Below, piece by piece: positions 6,825 to 15,891 of a DNA stretch of 20,734 bases. How positions within the stretch are numbered: the stretch's first letter is position 1; each line of letters starts with the position of its first letter. The DNA is from Thermoplasmata archaeon (GTDB lineage: Archaea > Thermoplasmatota > Thermoplasmata > Thermoplasmatales > Thermoplasmataceae). The position numbers and the translations under genes were made by a program. The DNA lies in the NCBI GenBank assembly GCA_021827885.1, contig JAKAUD010000146.1, forward strand, positions 1 to 20,734, read 5' to 3'. A model generated the notes under the pieces. That model saw only the letters and a program-made list of their open reading frames with translations. It ran no database searches and had not been told where the DNA came from.

Positions 6825-8111
6825 ATGGAGACCGAACAAAACAGCAACTACATGCTTCCGGTAATAGGTTCTTTCCTGGGCTGGCTGATGGATGGATATG
6901 TTACAATTTCCTATTTGATCCAGGAATCCACAATCCAACCCCTGTTTTTTCCCGGTGACCTTTACATAGTGTATTTCTTTCTATTTGTAGTTAATGGGAT
7001 AGCAAGAGCTATCGGTGCAGCCTTTTTAGGCAACTTCATAGGTGACAGGCTGGGAAGAAAGAGAATGATGGTTGTTACGATCCTGATATTCTCGTTATCA
7101 AGCTTCTCACTCGGTTTTCTTCCGACTTATGCACAGATAGGACCTGCTGCTCCTGTCATAATGGGTGTTCTTTTATTCATGATGGGACTTTTTGCAGGAG
7201 CCGAGTATGGAGGGGGAACCGCACTCTCTATGGAAAGCGTTCCGATGGAAAAGAGAAACCTAATGGGTGCTTTTGTTCAGAGCGGATTTGGCGTTGGTTA
7301 TGCAATTCTAGGGTTCGTCTATTTTATAATATCCAGTGTGACCGGTCCAGCTTATGTCACAATCGGTTGGAGGATACTTTTCATCACAACTATCATCCCG
7401 GGTCTTTCCGCTTTTGGAATCCGGTTCTTCATGCCGGAATCAAAGGTATTTGAAACCGCCAAAAAAAAGAAAGAGATATACAGGTCTCCTCTTCTTAAAC
7501 TTGTGAAGGATTCCTGGAAAGTCATTCTGGTTCTATTGGCGATTACCGGTGGATTGTTGTTCATCGACACCGCCACATTCAGCCTATACCCAACAATATT
7601 CCAGGAGGTTGATGGATTTACAAGACCGACAACCGGTTTCTGGGTAGCTATTATAAATCTGATCTCCATCGCTGGCGTTATTCTTGGAGGTACCTTCGCA
7701 AGATTTTCCAATAAAAGACTTATACACATGTTCCGTTATTCTGTGATATTCCTGATTGCAACTATCATAATTGACATGTTCGCATTTTCACACTCCTTAT
7801 TAGATGTGGTGGTTGCCTTTTCCGTCCAGGCATTCTTCGAGGCAATGATATTCTCGTCGCTACCTGCATTCATGTCGGAATCCTTCAGTAAGCTATACAG
7901 GACAACAGGAGTCGGTTTCGTCTATAACCTCGGTTCAACATTAGGTTCCCTGGCAATCCTTGTTATACCAACCTTTTCGCTAATTTACGGCTGGAAGTTA
8001 TTCTGGCTATTCTCAGTGGTTGGTGCCACTCTGATAATGTTGCTTGGAATGTCCATTTCAGCCAGAATGGTTGCTGAGTCTGATAAAAGAGTTGATGCCA
8101 TTACACAGTAA
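6825..8111 (+). CDS. MFS transporter, metabolite:H+ symporter type
   Basis: A 428-residue protein with about 12 predicted membrane helices. The major facilitator signature GDRLGRKR (about 73-80) sits between helices 2 and 3. The segment FAGAEYGGG in helix 4 and MPESKVFE after helix 6 are typical of the sugar/metabolite:H+ symporter branch that takes up organic acids and similar compounds. A lysine-rich central loop (AKKKKEI) divides the two six-helix halves. The substrate cannot be read from sequence. In an acidophile the large inward proton gradient would drive uptake, but also complicates import of weak acids. It converges on the amidohydrolase gene with only three bases between the stops. 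Confidence 0.88.
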   Translation: METEQNSNYMLPVIGSFLGWLMDGYVTISYLIQESTIQPLFFPGDLYIVYFFLFVVNGIARAIGAAFLGNFIGDRLGRKRMMVVTILIFSLSSFSLGFLPTYAQIGPAAPVIMGVLLFMMGLFAGAEYGGGTALSMESVPMEKRNLMGAFVQSGFGVGYAILGFVYFIISSVTGPAYVTIGWRILFITTIIPGLSAFGIRFFMPESKVFETAKKKKEIYRSPLLKLVKDSWKVILVLLAITGGLLFIDTATFSLYPTIFQEVDGFTRPTTGFWVAIINLISIAGVILGGTFARFSNKRLIHMFRYSVIFLIATIIIDMFAFSHSLLDVVVAFSVQAFFEAMIFSSLPAFMSESFSKLYRTTGVGFVYNLGSTLGSLAILVIPTFSLIYGWKLFWLFSVVGATLIMLLGMSISARMVAESDKRVDAITQ

Positions 8112-8114
8112 ATA

Positions 8115-9242
8115 TCACTCTTCGTATACTGTCTTTCCCTCTCCGATCACATTTACAGGATGGCTTGTGAATTCAAATGGGTCACTGTTCCAGACCACCA
8201 GGGAGGCCAGATAGCCCTTCCTGATCGAACCCAATTTTTCAGCACCAATTATTTCTGCAGTTGATTTTGTCAATCGTGATACCGCCTCAGGCTTACTCAT
8301 TCCGAACCTGACAAAATGCCTCATTGTCAGGAATATATTACGCTGCAGGATCACTGGATGGTCGCTCATCATTCCAAAGTTGACACCCGATTCATGAACT
8401 GTCCTGCAATTCCTCCAGGTTTCATGCTTCAGTTCAACTTTATAAGGATGGGAGTCCAACGGTCCGTAAATTAATGGAATATTATTCTTCTTCAACTAAA
8501 GAAACGGCTCATGTCTGAATATATCGAGTCCATGGTTAACAACGAATTTGAAACCAAATTCCTTAGAAAGCTGGATTGCAGTGTAGAGATCATCCTCCTT
8601 GTGAAGATGGATCATCATCTTGTATTTTCCAGAAAGAATATCCATGAATACTTCCGTCAGTGGTTCAATTTCCTCCAATATCTTTTTCTTTTTCCTTAAA
8701 AGTTCCTTCGCTTTAACTGCCTTGGCGAAATTTTCCCTCAGAAGAGCAACAGCACCCATTCTCGTGTTTGGGCATTTCCCATGCCATTCGACTGTACTCC
8801 TAGGATTATAGCCAAGCGCAGCTTTGATCCCAATTTCCTTGACAAAGGCATCTCTTGTGTTGTTTGCAAAATTTCTGATCAGAGCAGCTTTGCCACCTAT
8901 TGGATTTCCACTCCCAGGGAGCACTGTGGAATATAGAACTCCGGCCTCAACAGACTCCTTGAATGCATGATCATACATGTCTACGCTGTCAATTGCCCTG
9001 ACGAGTGGATATATTGAGTCCATATGCTCGTTAGCCTCACTCTCTGTGTAAGGTTCTCCATCTCGATCCATACCTATGTGACTATGACCGTCAAGAAAAG
9101 CTGGGGTTACAACACCCTCAGCAATTATCTCACCATCAGGTTTCTTTGAGCCAACATATTTTATCTCAGAATCAAAACCAACATACTGATCTTTTAAGAC
9201 CTTCTCACCATCGTACAGGTACTTTGCTTTCACTACTTTCAT
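8115..9242 (-). pseudogene. Amidohydrolase (imidazolonepropionase-like, COG1228 type) interrupted by one in-frame TAG
   Basis: The two halves, 9242-8499 (248 codons) and 8495-8115 (126 codons), lie in the same frame and are separated only by TAG at 8496-8498; ignoring it gives a 375-residue protein of normal length. Metal-site features of the amidohydrolase superfamily are intact: HSHIG near residue 53, HLHKED near 218, the later NHG histidine, and MMSDHP in the second half. The C-terminal GSIRKGYLASLVVWNSDPF is the usual strand region returning to the N-terminal domain. The TAG falls between the NHG histidine and the IPLIYGP strand, not at a catalytic position. A TTG follows immediately, but a separate 126-residue product would lack most metal ligands. 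Recent nonsense mutation, sequencing error or readthrough are all possible. There are no other lesions. Confidence 0.8.
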
Positions 9243-9262
9243 ATAATCATGGGAATGTCTAC

Positions 9263-9275
9263 GTATAAAATAAGA
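9263..9275 (-). promoter_or_regulatory. TATA box of the amidohydrolase gene
   Basis: On the minus strand CTTATTTTATA is centred 26 nt before the ATG at 9242, the leaderless spacing. The promoter therefore looks functional although the gene is interrupted. Confidence 0.55.
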
Positions 9276-9322
9276 TCAATCTGATCCAAAAAGATAGATA
9301 CGCAAATTGCAATCTGGAGTCA

Positions 9323-9592
9323 GTGAAGGGCTCTAATATCAGGAAGAGATACATCCTGCTGAAAGCAAACAATGAAAATCTCAATGCAACTGTTAATGAT
9401 CTATACCGAAAATTTGGCACCAAATTAAAGTGGATAAATGGGGATAATGCCATTGTATTGACCGATCAATTCCAGAAGGACGTTATATGCCAGTATATTC
9501 AGAATAAAACGGGTGTTTCGATAATCACAGTCAGCGGGACTATAAAAAAATGCAAATCACTTCTTAACATACCGAAGCTCCAGGCCGGATAA
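9323..9592 (+). CDS. rnp2: RNase P protein component Pop5-like (Rnp2)
   Basis: RNase P removes the 5' leader from precursor tRNAs; Pop5 is one of the archaeal protein cofactors that stabilise the catalytic RNA. The 89-residue, basic protein begins with RKRYILLK near residue 7, matching the Pop5 opening strand. It ends with VSGTIKKCKSLL at about 69-80, which matches the conserved Pop5 ending with SGTI. It is shorter than the usual ~120 residues, with the central region condensed. The GTG start is preceded by a weak A/T element (around 9291-9300) and no clear ribosome-binding site. The gene is divergent from the amidohydrolase and its last 36 bases overlap the 3' end of rfcL on the other strand. 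SRP19 was considered and fits less well. Confidence 0.72.
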   Translation: MKGSNIRKRYILLKANNENLNATVNDLYRKFGTKLKWINGDNAIVLTDQFQKDVICQYIQNKTGVSIITVSGTIKKCKSLLNIPKLQAG

Positions 9593-10840
9593 AGTTTGAA
9601 CTTCAAGATCCGAAAGTTGAAGTTTCGTTGCAACTTCCTCAAAAACCTGGCCAGAGGTTCTTGCTAGTTTCTGAAAAAACCATTTCTGGTCTGAAACTGT
9701 TGAGTCTGATGCATGTGTATACCTTGCCAGTTTGTTTAGGGCAGATCTCCTTGCATTCCTGGAATCTTTCATAGATGACATTTTGCCTAGATATCCTGGA
9801 AATTGAAACTTCAGGAAATGTTTTTCCGATCTTGTTATCGATGATCCAATCAGAGCTGCAAGCTCCTGTGAATACGATAAAAATGCGAAATGCTGCTTCC
9901 TTATAACCAAATTAGCATATAAATCTGCAATCGAAAGAATATTATATGATTCATCGAGATCTTCAATATCCTTTGCAGCGCCTGAGAGGTTATTATCTAT
10001 CCAGAGTTGAAACATGTCCGGCGTCACATCTAGATCAACAATGGACTGAAGAGAAAGGTCTGGATCTCTTAATACTAATACATTCTCGAGTGCTTTAAAG
10101 ATTGACGTGATCTGATCTCTTTCCGCGGAAGGTAAAGCATTTTCCTGAGCGCTTGCAGCCTCAACATCATTCAAAATGGCCCTTATGTCAATGCCATCAC
10201 GATCAAATATTTCATTCAGGACCTCAGCCCTTACAGTTCGGTTTTCCAGTTCAAGAATCTGCCTGATTCTTTTGAATAAACTTATCCTGAAATTTTTTGC
10301 ATTATTGTCATTTCTCCTGAGATATTGCTTGAACTCTATTATTTCAGACAGCCCTAAAACTAGGTCGGCACCCAGCTTTCTTCTGAAATCGTAGTATTCA
10401 TTCATAGTTATTATTATTGGGTTTCTCGATGCCCTGATGACAGATGCCAGTTCTCTTATCCCACCTGAATCATCTGCGTTTCTCCCCTCATGCATGTTGT
10501 CTGCTTCATCAATAAGTATGACTTTATCAACAGACCTCTTTTCTGCTTCAAAAGACATTAGGTCTCTTGTCGATGCTGCATTGCCTGCAATTTCCCTGAT
10601 CTTGTCCCTGTTCCTTTGAGAGGACCCGTTCATCTCTATTACAGGAACGTTAAGATTGTTGGCAACGCACAGTGCGGTTGTTGTCTTTCCTATTCCAGGT
10701 GGACCGAATATTAGAAGTGATTTTTTCCTTGGATTTCCAGACTTCCATGAATCAATCCATTCATTGATTTTTAAAAATATGTCATCGGAAATAATAAGAT
10801 CCGAGAGCTTTTTAGGTCTGTATTTCTCAGTCCACTGCAT
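9557..10840 (-). CDS. rfcL: Replication factor C large subunit
   Basis: RfcL combines with small RFC subunits to load the PCNA sliding clamp onto DNA. The 427 residues begin with WTEKYRPKKLSDL. The Walker A GPPGIGKTT is at 46-54, followed by EMNGSSQRNR (sensor-like region, usually NASD in the family) and the Walker B ILIDEADNM at 108-116, then the AAA+ lid and the helical collar domain. The length is somewhat short for archaeal RfcL (about 400-500), and I do not see a clear PCNA-binding box at the C-terminus. The gene has its own promoter and overlaps the Pop5 gene tail-to-tail. Confidence 0.93.
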   Translation of the reverse strand: MQWTEKYRPKKLSDLIISDDIFLKINEWIDSWKSGNPRKKSLLIFGPPGIGKTTTALCVANNLNVPVIEMNGSSQRNRDKIREIAGNAASTRDLMSFEAEKRSVDKVILIDEADNMHEGRNADDSGGIRELASVIRASRNPIIITMNEYYDFRRKLGADLVLGLSEIIEFKQYLRRNDNNAKNFRISLFKRIRQILELENRTVRAEVLNEIFDRDGIDIRAILNDVEAASAQENALPSAERDQITSIFKALENVLVLRDPDLSLQSIVDLDVTPDMFQLWIDNNLSGAAKDIEDLDESYNILSIADLYANLVIRKQHFAFLSYSQELAALIGSSITRSEKHFLKFQFPGYLGKMSSMKDSRNARRSALNKLARYTHASDSTVSDQKWFFQKLARTSGQVFEEVATKLQLSDLEVQTLSGLELRYVKK

Positions 10841-10860
10841 CTGTCATGTTATCTCACAGT

Positions 10861-10870
10861 GAATTTAACC
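10861..10870 (-). promoter_or_regulatory. TATA-like box of rfcL
   Basis: The minus strand reads GGTTAAATTC, centred about 25 nt upstream of the ATG at 10840. No ribosome-binding site is evident. Confidence 0.45.
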
Positions 10871-10946
10871 TTTCATTTTCATAATGAGACTTCTATGCAA
10901 TTCAACATTCAATTCTGACACGTCGATAAAAACAAAACTTAGAAAC

Positions 10947-10956
10947 GTTTTAATCA
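10947..10956 (+). promoter_or_regulatory. TATA-like box upstream of the unknown membrane protein
   Basis: GTTTTAATCA is centred 28 nt before the TTG at 10979, which is one reason to prefer that start to the TTG at 10967. Confidence 0.4.
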
Positions 10957-10978
10957 ATATTCTTTATTGCACATTATA

Positions 10979-11620
10979 TTGGACAAAAAGAAAGCCTTAA
11001 TGTTTGTTCCATGGTTTATAATTTTAGTCTTTTGTATTGTTATCGGTCTAGGTCTAGCAGAATCTCGAATTAAAATATTTGGAAGCCAAATAACATATTA
11101 TGATTCCTTTCCAGTTGCGGTAGCAGGAATTTATTTCTTCACTATAATAAGCATCGTTTCAGCATTCGCTATTGCCGAGGCTAAACGTAGGAACATAATT
11201 GATGCGATTTGGATGACTATTTGCGGGCTGGCTTTTTATGAGGCTGTTTTTGCCTTTATCTATGCTGTATATTCAGGTGATATTCATCTTCTGGTACCAG
11301 AATACGGTTTTCCTTCATCCGGTTGGCCTGGATATGCAACATGGTTCCTGGAGGAGATCCTGATATTTCTTTTGAGCTACCCACTCTGGTGGCAAATGAG
11401 GTTTGGAAAGTTCCAGTTAGTTCTTATTGTAATGTTCTCTTGCTCATTTTTAGCATGGTTGTATGCATTTGATTTTCTATATCCTCCAATTAGCTATTCT
11501 CCATGGGTGCTATTAGTCAACACAACCACTGAATTAACAGGAACAGTTCTACTCTCGGTTTTATTACGCCAAAAATTAATAATGAAGCAGAAAGAGCAAC
11601 CATTGAAAAATGCTTATTGA
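10979..11620 (+). CDS. Multispanning membrane protein of unknown function
   Basis: About 213 residues with roughly six hydrophobic helices and many aromatic residues (for example GWPGYATWFLEE and SYPLWWQMR). A short lysine-rich head (DKKKALM) precedes the first helix. I chose TTG 10979 because a TATA-like box is centred 28 nt upstream; TTG 10967 and ATG 11000 are alternatives in the same frame. I recognise no family. Acidic residues next to helices (FLEEI, YEAVF) could line a polar site. The gene is noticeably A/T-rich. It precedes the flippase on the same strand but is separated by 114 bp that contain a second promoter-like box, so an operon is uncertain. Confidence 0.65.
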   Translation: MDKKKALMFVPWFIILVFCIVIGLGLAESRIKIFGSQITYYDSFPVAVAGIYFFTIISIVSAFAIAEAKRRNIIDAIWMTICGLAFYEAVFAFIYAVYSGDIHLLVPEYGFPSSGWPGYATWFLEEILIFLLSYPLWWQMRFGKFQLVLIVMFSCSFLAWLYAFDFLYPPISYSPWVLLVNTTTELTGTVLLSVLLRQKLIMKQKEQPLKNAY

Positions 11621-11700
11621 GATGAATATTATTGGGTAATTATAAACATCTGTCCTCCAAAAATATTAAAACCGAACTGAAATCTGTCACATAAGAAGAC

Positions 11701-11710
11701 ATAATATTAA
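11701..11710 (+). promoter_or_regulatory. TATA-like box of the flippase gene
   Basis: ATAATATTAA is centred about 29 nt upstream of the TTG start at 11735, consistent with a leaderless or nearly leaderless message. Confidence 0.45.
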
Positions 11711-11734
11711 TTCTGCATTTACATTACTGCCCCG

Positions 11735-13264
11735 TTGCTTAAATCTAAGACACCTTTATTGGTAGTCCAGAACATTTTTAACAGTCTTTTCGGGCTAGTT
11801 GGTGTTTTCTTTATTACTAGGTTTTATCCAGTTTCATGGGGCATTCTTTCATTCGCGATAGGTTTCGTTGGCCTTTTTTCGTTTCTTTCAGATCTGGGTT
11901 ATTCAACAGCTTATGTTAGATTTCTTTCCAGTGGAATGGACGAGGGAAAGGCTAATTCAAATATACTTGCGATCAAAATGGTTCTGGGGGCAATATTTGC
12001 TGCTGTTACTTTTGCAGCCTTGTTTTTCTGGACTGATATACTCCACAGGGGATTTGAATTCGCGATAGATTACTGGGTAATCATCGGTTTAATACCATAT
12101 TATTTCTTCGTGAGTCTTGGGAGTTTTCCACAGTCATACTTCAGGTCAAAAATCTCGTCAGCCAAATATGTAATACCACTGATGGCCGACGCAGCCATTA
12201 GAAATTCAATCTTCATTGTAATGGGTATTGTTGCAATAATAAATGTAAATTATCTTTCCGATGCTTCAGCGGCAATATTGCTATCTCTATCATACGATGT
12301 GTCATACTTCTTTTACTTTTATTTTTCATACCGCTTCGGCAGGCCTTGGAAATTTTCAGGTGTTGACCTTGAAACAATTAAAAAATACACCCAGATTGCC
12401 ATCCCTCTTGCCATTGCCGGCGTGGTTGGCTCAATAAATACGAATATAGACAAGATAATAATCCAGTTTTTCTGGGGTGACTTTGCGACCGGTGGTTTTT
12501 ACCTTGACCAGAAGCTTGCTCTTGTTATAAGCAGTTTTGGGGGAGCTCTTACTGTATTCTTCCTGCCCATCCTGTCAAAACTGCATTCGTCTTCAGATAG
12601 TTCTGACCTGAACCAAACGACAAATGAATTTGAGAGGCTTGTGATCATTTTCATACTGCCCCTTGTCATAATGACTTTTTTCCTCAGCTATTACATAGTG
12701 AGAATATTCAGCGCACTTTTCACACCATATTCTGACATATTATCAATTCTGTCAGTATCTGCTATTTTCACTGTTCTGGTCACGGCATCAAGTTCAGCCC
12801 TGATCGCCAAGGGCAAGGCAAGAATTGTCGGAAGTCTTTCTATTCTTTCAATGACTGTGAACATTATACTGAATTTTATCCTGATACCTCAGGAAATATT
12901 CGGAATACGATACCTATCTATAGGCCCCCTCGGTGGAGGAGTTAGCTCTTTAGTTGCAAGCATAATTTATTATCTGGGTCTACGGATCTTTCTGACCAGA
13001 ACATCCGGAATCAAATTTGCCGGCAGAACCTTTTATCCTCTGCTTGCCGGGGCTGTTGAGGCGCTATTTCTTTACTATATTACGAGGATTGTTAGTCCCG
13101 AGAGAATTTTCATACTCATACCAGTAATGTTTGGCGCGGGGGTAATTTTCACTGGCACACTGCTCTTAACAAGACAGATTGAATGGAGTGACTTAACTGC
13201 ATTCATTAAAAACCTGCTCAACCCGTTCCATCTTACCAACACGTTTAGGGAAGAGAATAAATGA
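11735..13264 (+). CDS. Polysaccharide/lipid-linked oligosaccharide flippase (MOP superfamily, Wzx-like)
   Basis: A 509-residue protein with about 13-14 predicted membrane helices. The N-terminal pattern (NIFNSLFGLVGVFFITRFYP) and INTNIDKIIIQFFWG near residues 235-249 are typical of oligosaccharide translocases of the polysaccharide synthesis family. Such proteins flip lipid-linked glycans across the membrane for glycoprotein or glycolipid assembly, which fits an organism with a glycosylated envelope. The start is TTG, placed by the preceding A/T-rich box and the family's usual N-terminus; no upstream ATG is available close by. No glycosyltransferase genes are adjacent, so the substrate is unknown. 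It converges on the third ACAD gene with four bases between stops. Confidence 0.87.
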   Translation: MLKSKTPLLVVQNIFNSLFGLVGVFFITRFYPVSWGILSFAIGFVGLFSFLSDLGYSTAYVRFLSSGMDEGKANSNILAIKMVLGAIFAAVTFAALFFWTDILHRGFEFAIDYWVIIGLIPYYFFVSLGSFPQSYFRSKISSAKYVIPLMADAAIRNSIFIVMGIVAIINVNYLSDASAAILLSLSYDVSYFFYFYFSYRFGRPWKFSGVDLETIKKYTQIAIPLAIAGVVGSINTNIDKIIIQFFWGDFATGGFYLDQKLALVISSFGGALTVFFLPILSKLHSSSDSSDLNQTTNEFERLVIIFILPLVIMTFFLSYYIVRIFSALFTPYSDILSILSVSAIFTVLVTASSSALIAKGKARIVGSLSILSMTVNIILNFILIPQEIFGIRYLSIGPLGGGVSSLVASIIYYLGLRIFLTRTSGIKFAGRTFYPLLAGAVEALFLYYITRIVSPERIFILIPVMFGAGVIFTGTLLLTRQIEWSDLTAFIKNLLNPFHLTNTFREENK

Positions 13265-13268
13265 GAAA

Positions 13269-14453
13269 TTACATATATTCTTTTCCGAGTGTTTCCCTCG
13301 CAATTATGACCTTCATGATCTCTCTTGATCCCTCTGCAAGCTGGAATGACCTTATCCCCCTTAGCGCCCACTCTTCGGGGCAGTCCTTGGAATAACCATA
13401 GGCTCCCTGCCACTGGAGTGCGTCATTAATTGCATCGAATGCCCATGTAGTGCTCAGGAGCTTTGCAATTGCAATCTGCTTGCTTACCTCGAATCGCGAG
13501 AACTTATGGTACTTCTGCTCCTGATCGTACATGTAAAGCGCCTTATACGCTACAGTTTCTGCCGCCTCAATTCTTGCCACGTGATCGGCGAGCTGGAACT
13601 GAAGTCCCTGGAACCTTGAAATCTCCTTCCCAAAGGCCTTCCTTTCCTTTAAATAAGCAATTCCATTTTCAAGAGCGGATGATGCAGAAGCTGTTGAAAT
13701 AAGGGATATGAGACCACGGGCAAATTCAAAGCCTTCATGTATTATCCTGAAACCCTGGTTTAGTTTTCCAAGCACGTATTCCTCCGGTATCTCTATATCT
13801 TTAAATTTAAATGCTGCCCAGGAAGAACCCTCTCTGCCCATTTCCTCAAGATAAGTGATATCAAAAGTCCTGTCATAGGGCATATAGAAAAGTGAAACAC
13901 CATCCGTTTTCTTGGACCGATCTGTCTTCAATACAGTAACAAAACCACCACCTCTCTCCGCAATGTCCCTTACAAGACTGATATAAGATTTTTCACCGGT
14001 TGCAATAAATATCTTTCCTTTCCTTTCTGCATACGAGACCATCGATCCAATATCAGATCCGAAATTGGGTTCAGTTGATGCTATTCCTATGAGTTTCTTT
14101 CCACGGGCAGCGTCAGGGAGGATCTTATCTTTCAATGATTCTGTTCCGTATTTTGCTATAAGATAAGACCATGCGTTGTGCACCAGAAAAAGGACTGGAA
14201 TTGAAGCCGTCGGGTCAGCTCTTGCGATCTCCCCTGCAACTATTCCTGTTGAAATAGCATCTGCACCAATACCTCCGTACTTTTCAGGTATGGTCATTCC
14301 TAAAAAATTCATTTTTGACAGCCCTTCGGATATCGAAGCCGGGATTTTTCTCTCCTTGATCATCTGCCTTATTCTAGGCTTTATCTCCTTCTCACAAAAG
14401 TCCCTGGCAGTTTCCTTCAGTTGCAGCTGTTCATCAGTTAAAGTAAAGTCCAT
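13269..14453 (-). CDS. Acyl-CoA dehydrogenase, complete (stand-alone)
   Basis: This 394-residue FAD-dependent acyl-CoA dehydrogenase has all expected motifs. TEPNFGSD is at 127-134, RKAFG at 271-275, QWQGAYGY at 347-354, and the probable catalytic glutamate E374 in AEGSREI. It therefore has both the own-pocket and the partner-contacting FAD motifs, unlike either ACAD of the 2438-4611 operon, and probably forms a normal homotetramer. The insertion around 160-185 (RDIAERGGGFVTVLK) departs from the usual FITNG stretch. Acyl specificity cannot be told; electrons would go to an ETF encoded elsewhere. The ATG gives the standard MDFTLTDEQ opening. The upstream A/T element is weak. Confidence 0.92.
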   Translation of the reverse strand: MDFTLTDEQLQLKETARDFCEKEIKPRIRQMIKERKIPASISEGLSKMNFLGMTIPEKYGGIGADAISTGIVAGEIARADPTASIPVLFLVHNAWSYLIAKYGTESLKDKILPDAARGKKLIGIASTEPNFGSDIGSMVSYAERKGKIFIATGEKSYISLVRDIAERGGGFVTVLKTDRSKKTDGVSLFYMPYDRTFDITYLEEMGREGSSWAAFKFKDIEIPEEYVLGKLNQGFRIIHEGFEFARGLISLISTASASSALENGIAYLKERKAFGKEISRFQGLQFQLADHVARIEAAETVAYKALYMYDQEQKYHKFSRFEVSKQIAIAKLLSTTWAFDAINDALQWQGAYGYSKDCPEEWALRGIRSFQLAEGSREIMKVIIARETLGKEYM

Positions 14454-14571
14454 GTTATCACAATTAATGGTATTACATGCTACTAGGTTATTGTTTCCTT
14501 CGAATCATCTTTGAATAGAATTATGATTCCAGCATGAATAGAAAGGGATGAAAAATTTGGAAATTCATCTT

Positions 14572-15807
14572 TCATGGGTTGGGCGTTTTTCCGCGTATTT
14601 CAATTTCTTGAAGGCGGTTACCTTTTGGTATGAGTGGAAGCATTATTATTGCGGCAAGAGCAAATATAAGCATCAGGGTCAGGGAATCATAAAGCGAGAC
14701 AAAGACCTTGAAACCGTCAATAACTGCTATACCAACAGCACCTCCAAGAGTATTTCCAAATCCCCACACGAGAGCATTTGAAGTCGTTGATATCTCCCTG
14801 GGAACAACCTGGCCAACATAGCCGAGCAGTACTGGAAAACCGCTGTAAGTAACAAACGCAAAGACTGCAAAAGATATCCCGCTCAATATAATGTCTCTCG
14901 AGAAATAAAGGAAAAATGCAAAAGATATTCCTGATATTATGGTAGTGAAAGTGACTATTTTTCTCCCTCCGTATCTCGTTGTAAGGGAACCGAAATAAGG
15001 CTGCCCAAATACTGCTGTGACAAAACTAATTGTTACGATTGCAACTGCCAAGGTTCTGCTTTGATAAACACTTGTGAGAAAAGTCGGGACAAACGTAATC
15101 GTCCCTGAAAGAAACATGGCCCTGATAAATACCACCATTGTAAGAATGTAAAGGAATTTTGAGTATTTTCTGACTAATGATTTGCTCTCAGCCGCTGAAC
15201 CGGATTTTTCCTTTTTTGGTCTGTCAGGATTTCTCCTGAACTTCCGGAGTCCAGAATATATTATAATGGCGAAAATCAGCAGATAAAACATTATGAGAAA
15301 CAGGCCGTCTGTATCTCCAAAAACAAGCATGACCGCTACGATTATTGTCGGAAATACTGCTCTTCCTATGCTGCCGAAAGAACCATTTATGCCGAGCATT
15401 CTGGTAGCAACTTTCTTTTCAAAACTCTCCGTAATGATAGTTGCTCCGATGGGGTGGTAGAATGACTGTCCAAGACCAAGAAGAACTGAGCCCACTACAA
15501 TTGAAGGAATCGTAAGTGAATAATCAAGGAACGGAATTGCGAAGGCGCCAACTGAAATGCCGTTGATTCCAATTCCAAGCGCAAGCAGGAAAGCGTCACG
15601 GTCAGTTCTGTCTGCAAAACGACCGATTGGTGTGCTCAGTAAACCTGAAAGCGCATTATATATTATTGCTATAGCACCCAATAGAATCAGGCTGATTCCC
15701 GGGATGAGACTATAGTAAGTAATAAGAACCGGGAAAAGAAGAAAATTTCCGTCATTGGAAAAATGCCCCATTGACGTGAATATTAATGACCTTATCCCTC
15801 TGTTCAT
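14572..15807 (-). CDS. MFS transporter, fosmidomycin-resistance-like (FSR) branch
   Basis: About 411 residues with some 12 membrane helices and a basic central loop (RKFRRNPDRPKKEK, ending near residue 205) between the halves. The features TPIGRFADRTDRD after helix 2 and GLGQSFYHPIGA in helix 4 resemble the FSR-type efflux branch of the major facilitator superfamily. Export of a small molecule or drug is therefore likely, though the substrate is unknown. I place the start at ATG 15807 because a TATA-like box lies about 26 nt upstream; in-frame GTGs at 15819 and 15813 would add up to four residues. The GGGTGATT just before the ATG could also act as a close ribosome-binding site. Confidence 0.85.
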   Translation of the reverse strand: MNRGIRSLIFTSMGHFSNDGNFLLFPVLITYYSLIPGISLILLGAIAIIYNALSGLLSTPIGRFADRTDRDAFLLALGIGINGISVGAFAIPFLDYSLTIPSIVVGSVLLGLGQSFYHPIGATIITESFEKKVATRMLGINGSFGSIGRAVFPTIIVAVMLVFGDTDGLFLIMFYLLIFAIIIYSGLRKFRRNPDRPKKEKSGSAAESKSLVRKYSKFLYILTMVVFIRAMFLSGTITFVPTFLTSVYQSRTLAVAIVTISFVTAVFGQPYFGSLTTRYGGRKIVTFTTIISGISFAFFLYFSRDIILSGISFAVFAFVTYSGFPVLLGYVGQVVPREISTTSNALVWGFGNTLGGAVGIAVIDGFKVFVSLYDSLTLMLIFALAAIIMLPLIPKGNRLQEIEIRGKTPNP

Positions 15808-15826
15808 AATCACCCACACTGCAATT

Positions 15827-15839
15827 AGATATTAAAACC
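15827..15839 (-). promoter_or_regulatory. TATA box of the second MFS gene
   Basis: On the minus strand GGTTTTAATATCT is centred 26 nt upstream of the ATG at 15807 and supports that start over the upstream GTGs. Confidence 0.5.
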
Positions 15840-15891
15840 AGATGCCGGAAGACAATTTCAGAAACGCGGTGAATTCATTGCAATAAAACCA

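Noticed and set aside
8115..8495. Independent 126-residue protein starting at TTG 8495
   Set aside because: It is the in-frame continuation of the amidohydrolase after a TAG, lacks most metal ligands and has no promoter or ribosome-binding site of its own.
8496..8498. Pyrrolysine insertion at the amidohydrolase TAG as the main explanation
   Set aside because: No pyl genes are in the window, pyrrolysine is not expected in this lineage, and TAG serves as an ordinary stop for the second ACAD gene.
9323..9592. SRP19 subunit of the signal recognition particle
   Set aside because: Size is similar, but the C-terminal VSGTIKKC motif and RKRYILLK opening fit Pop5 better.
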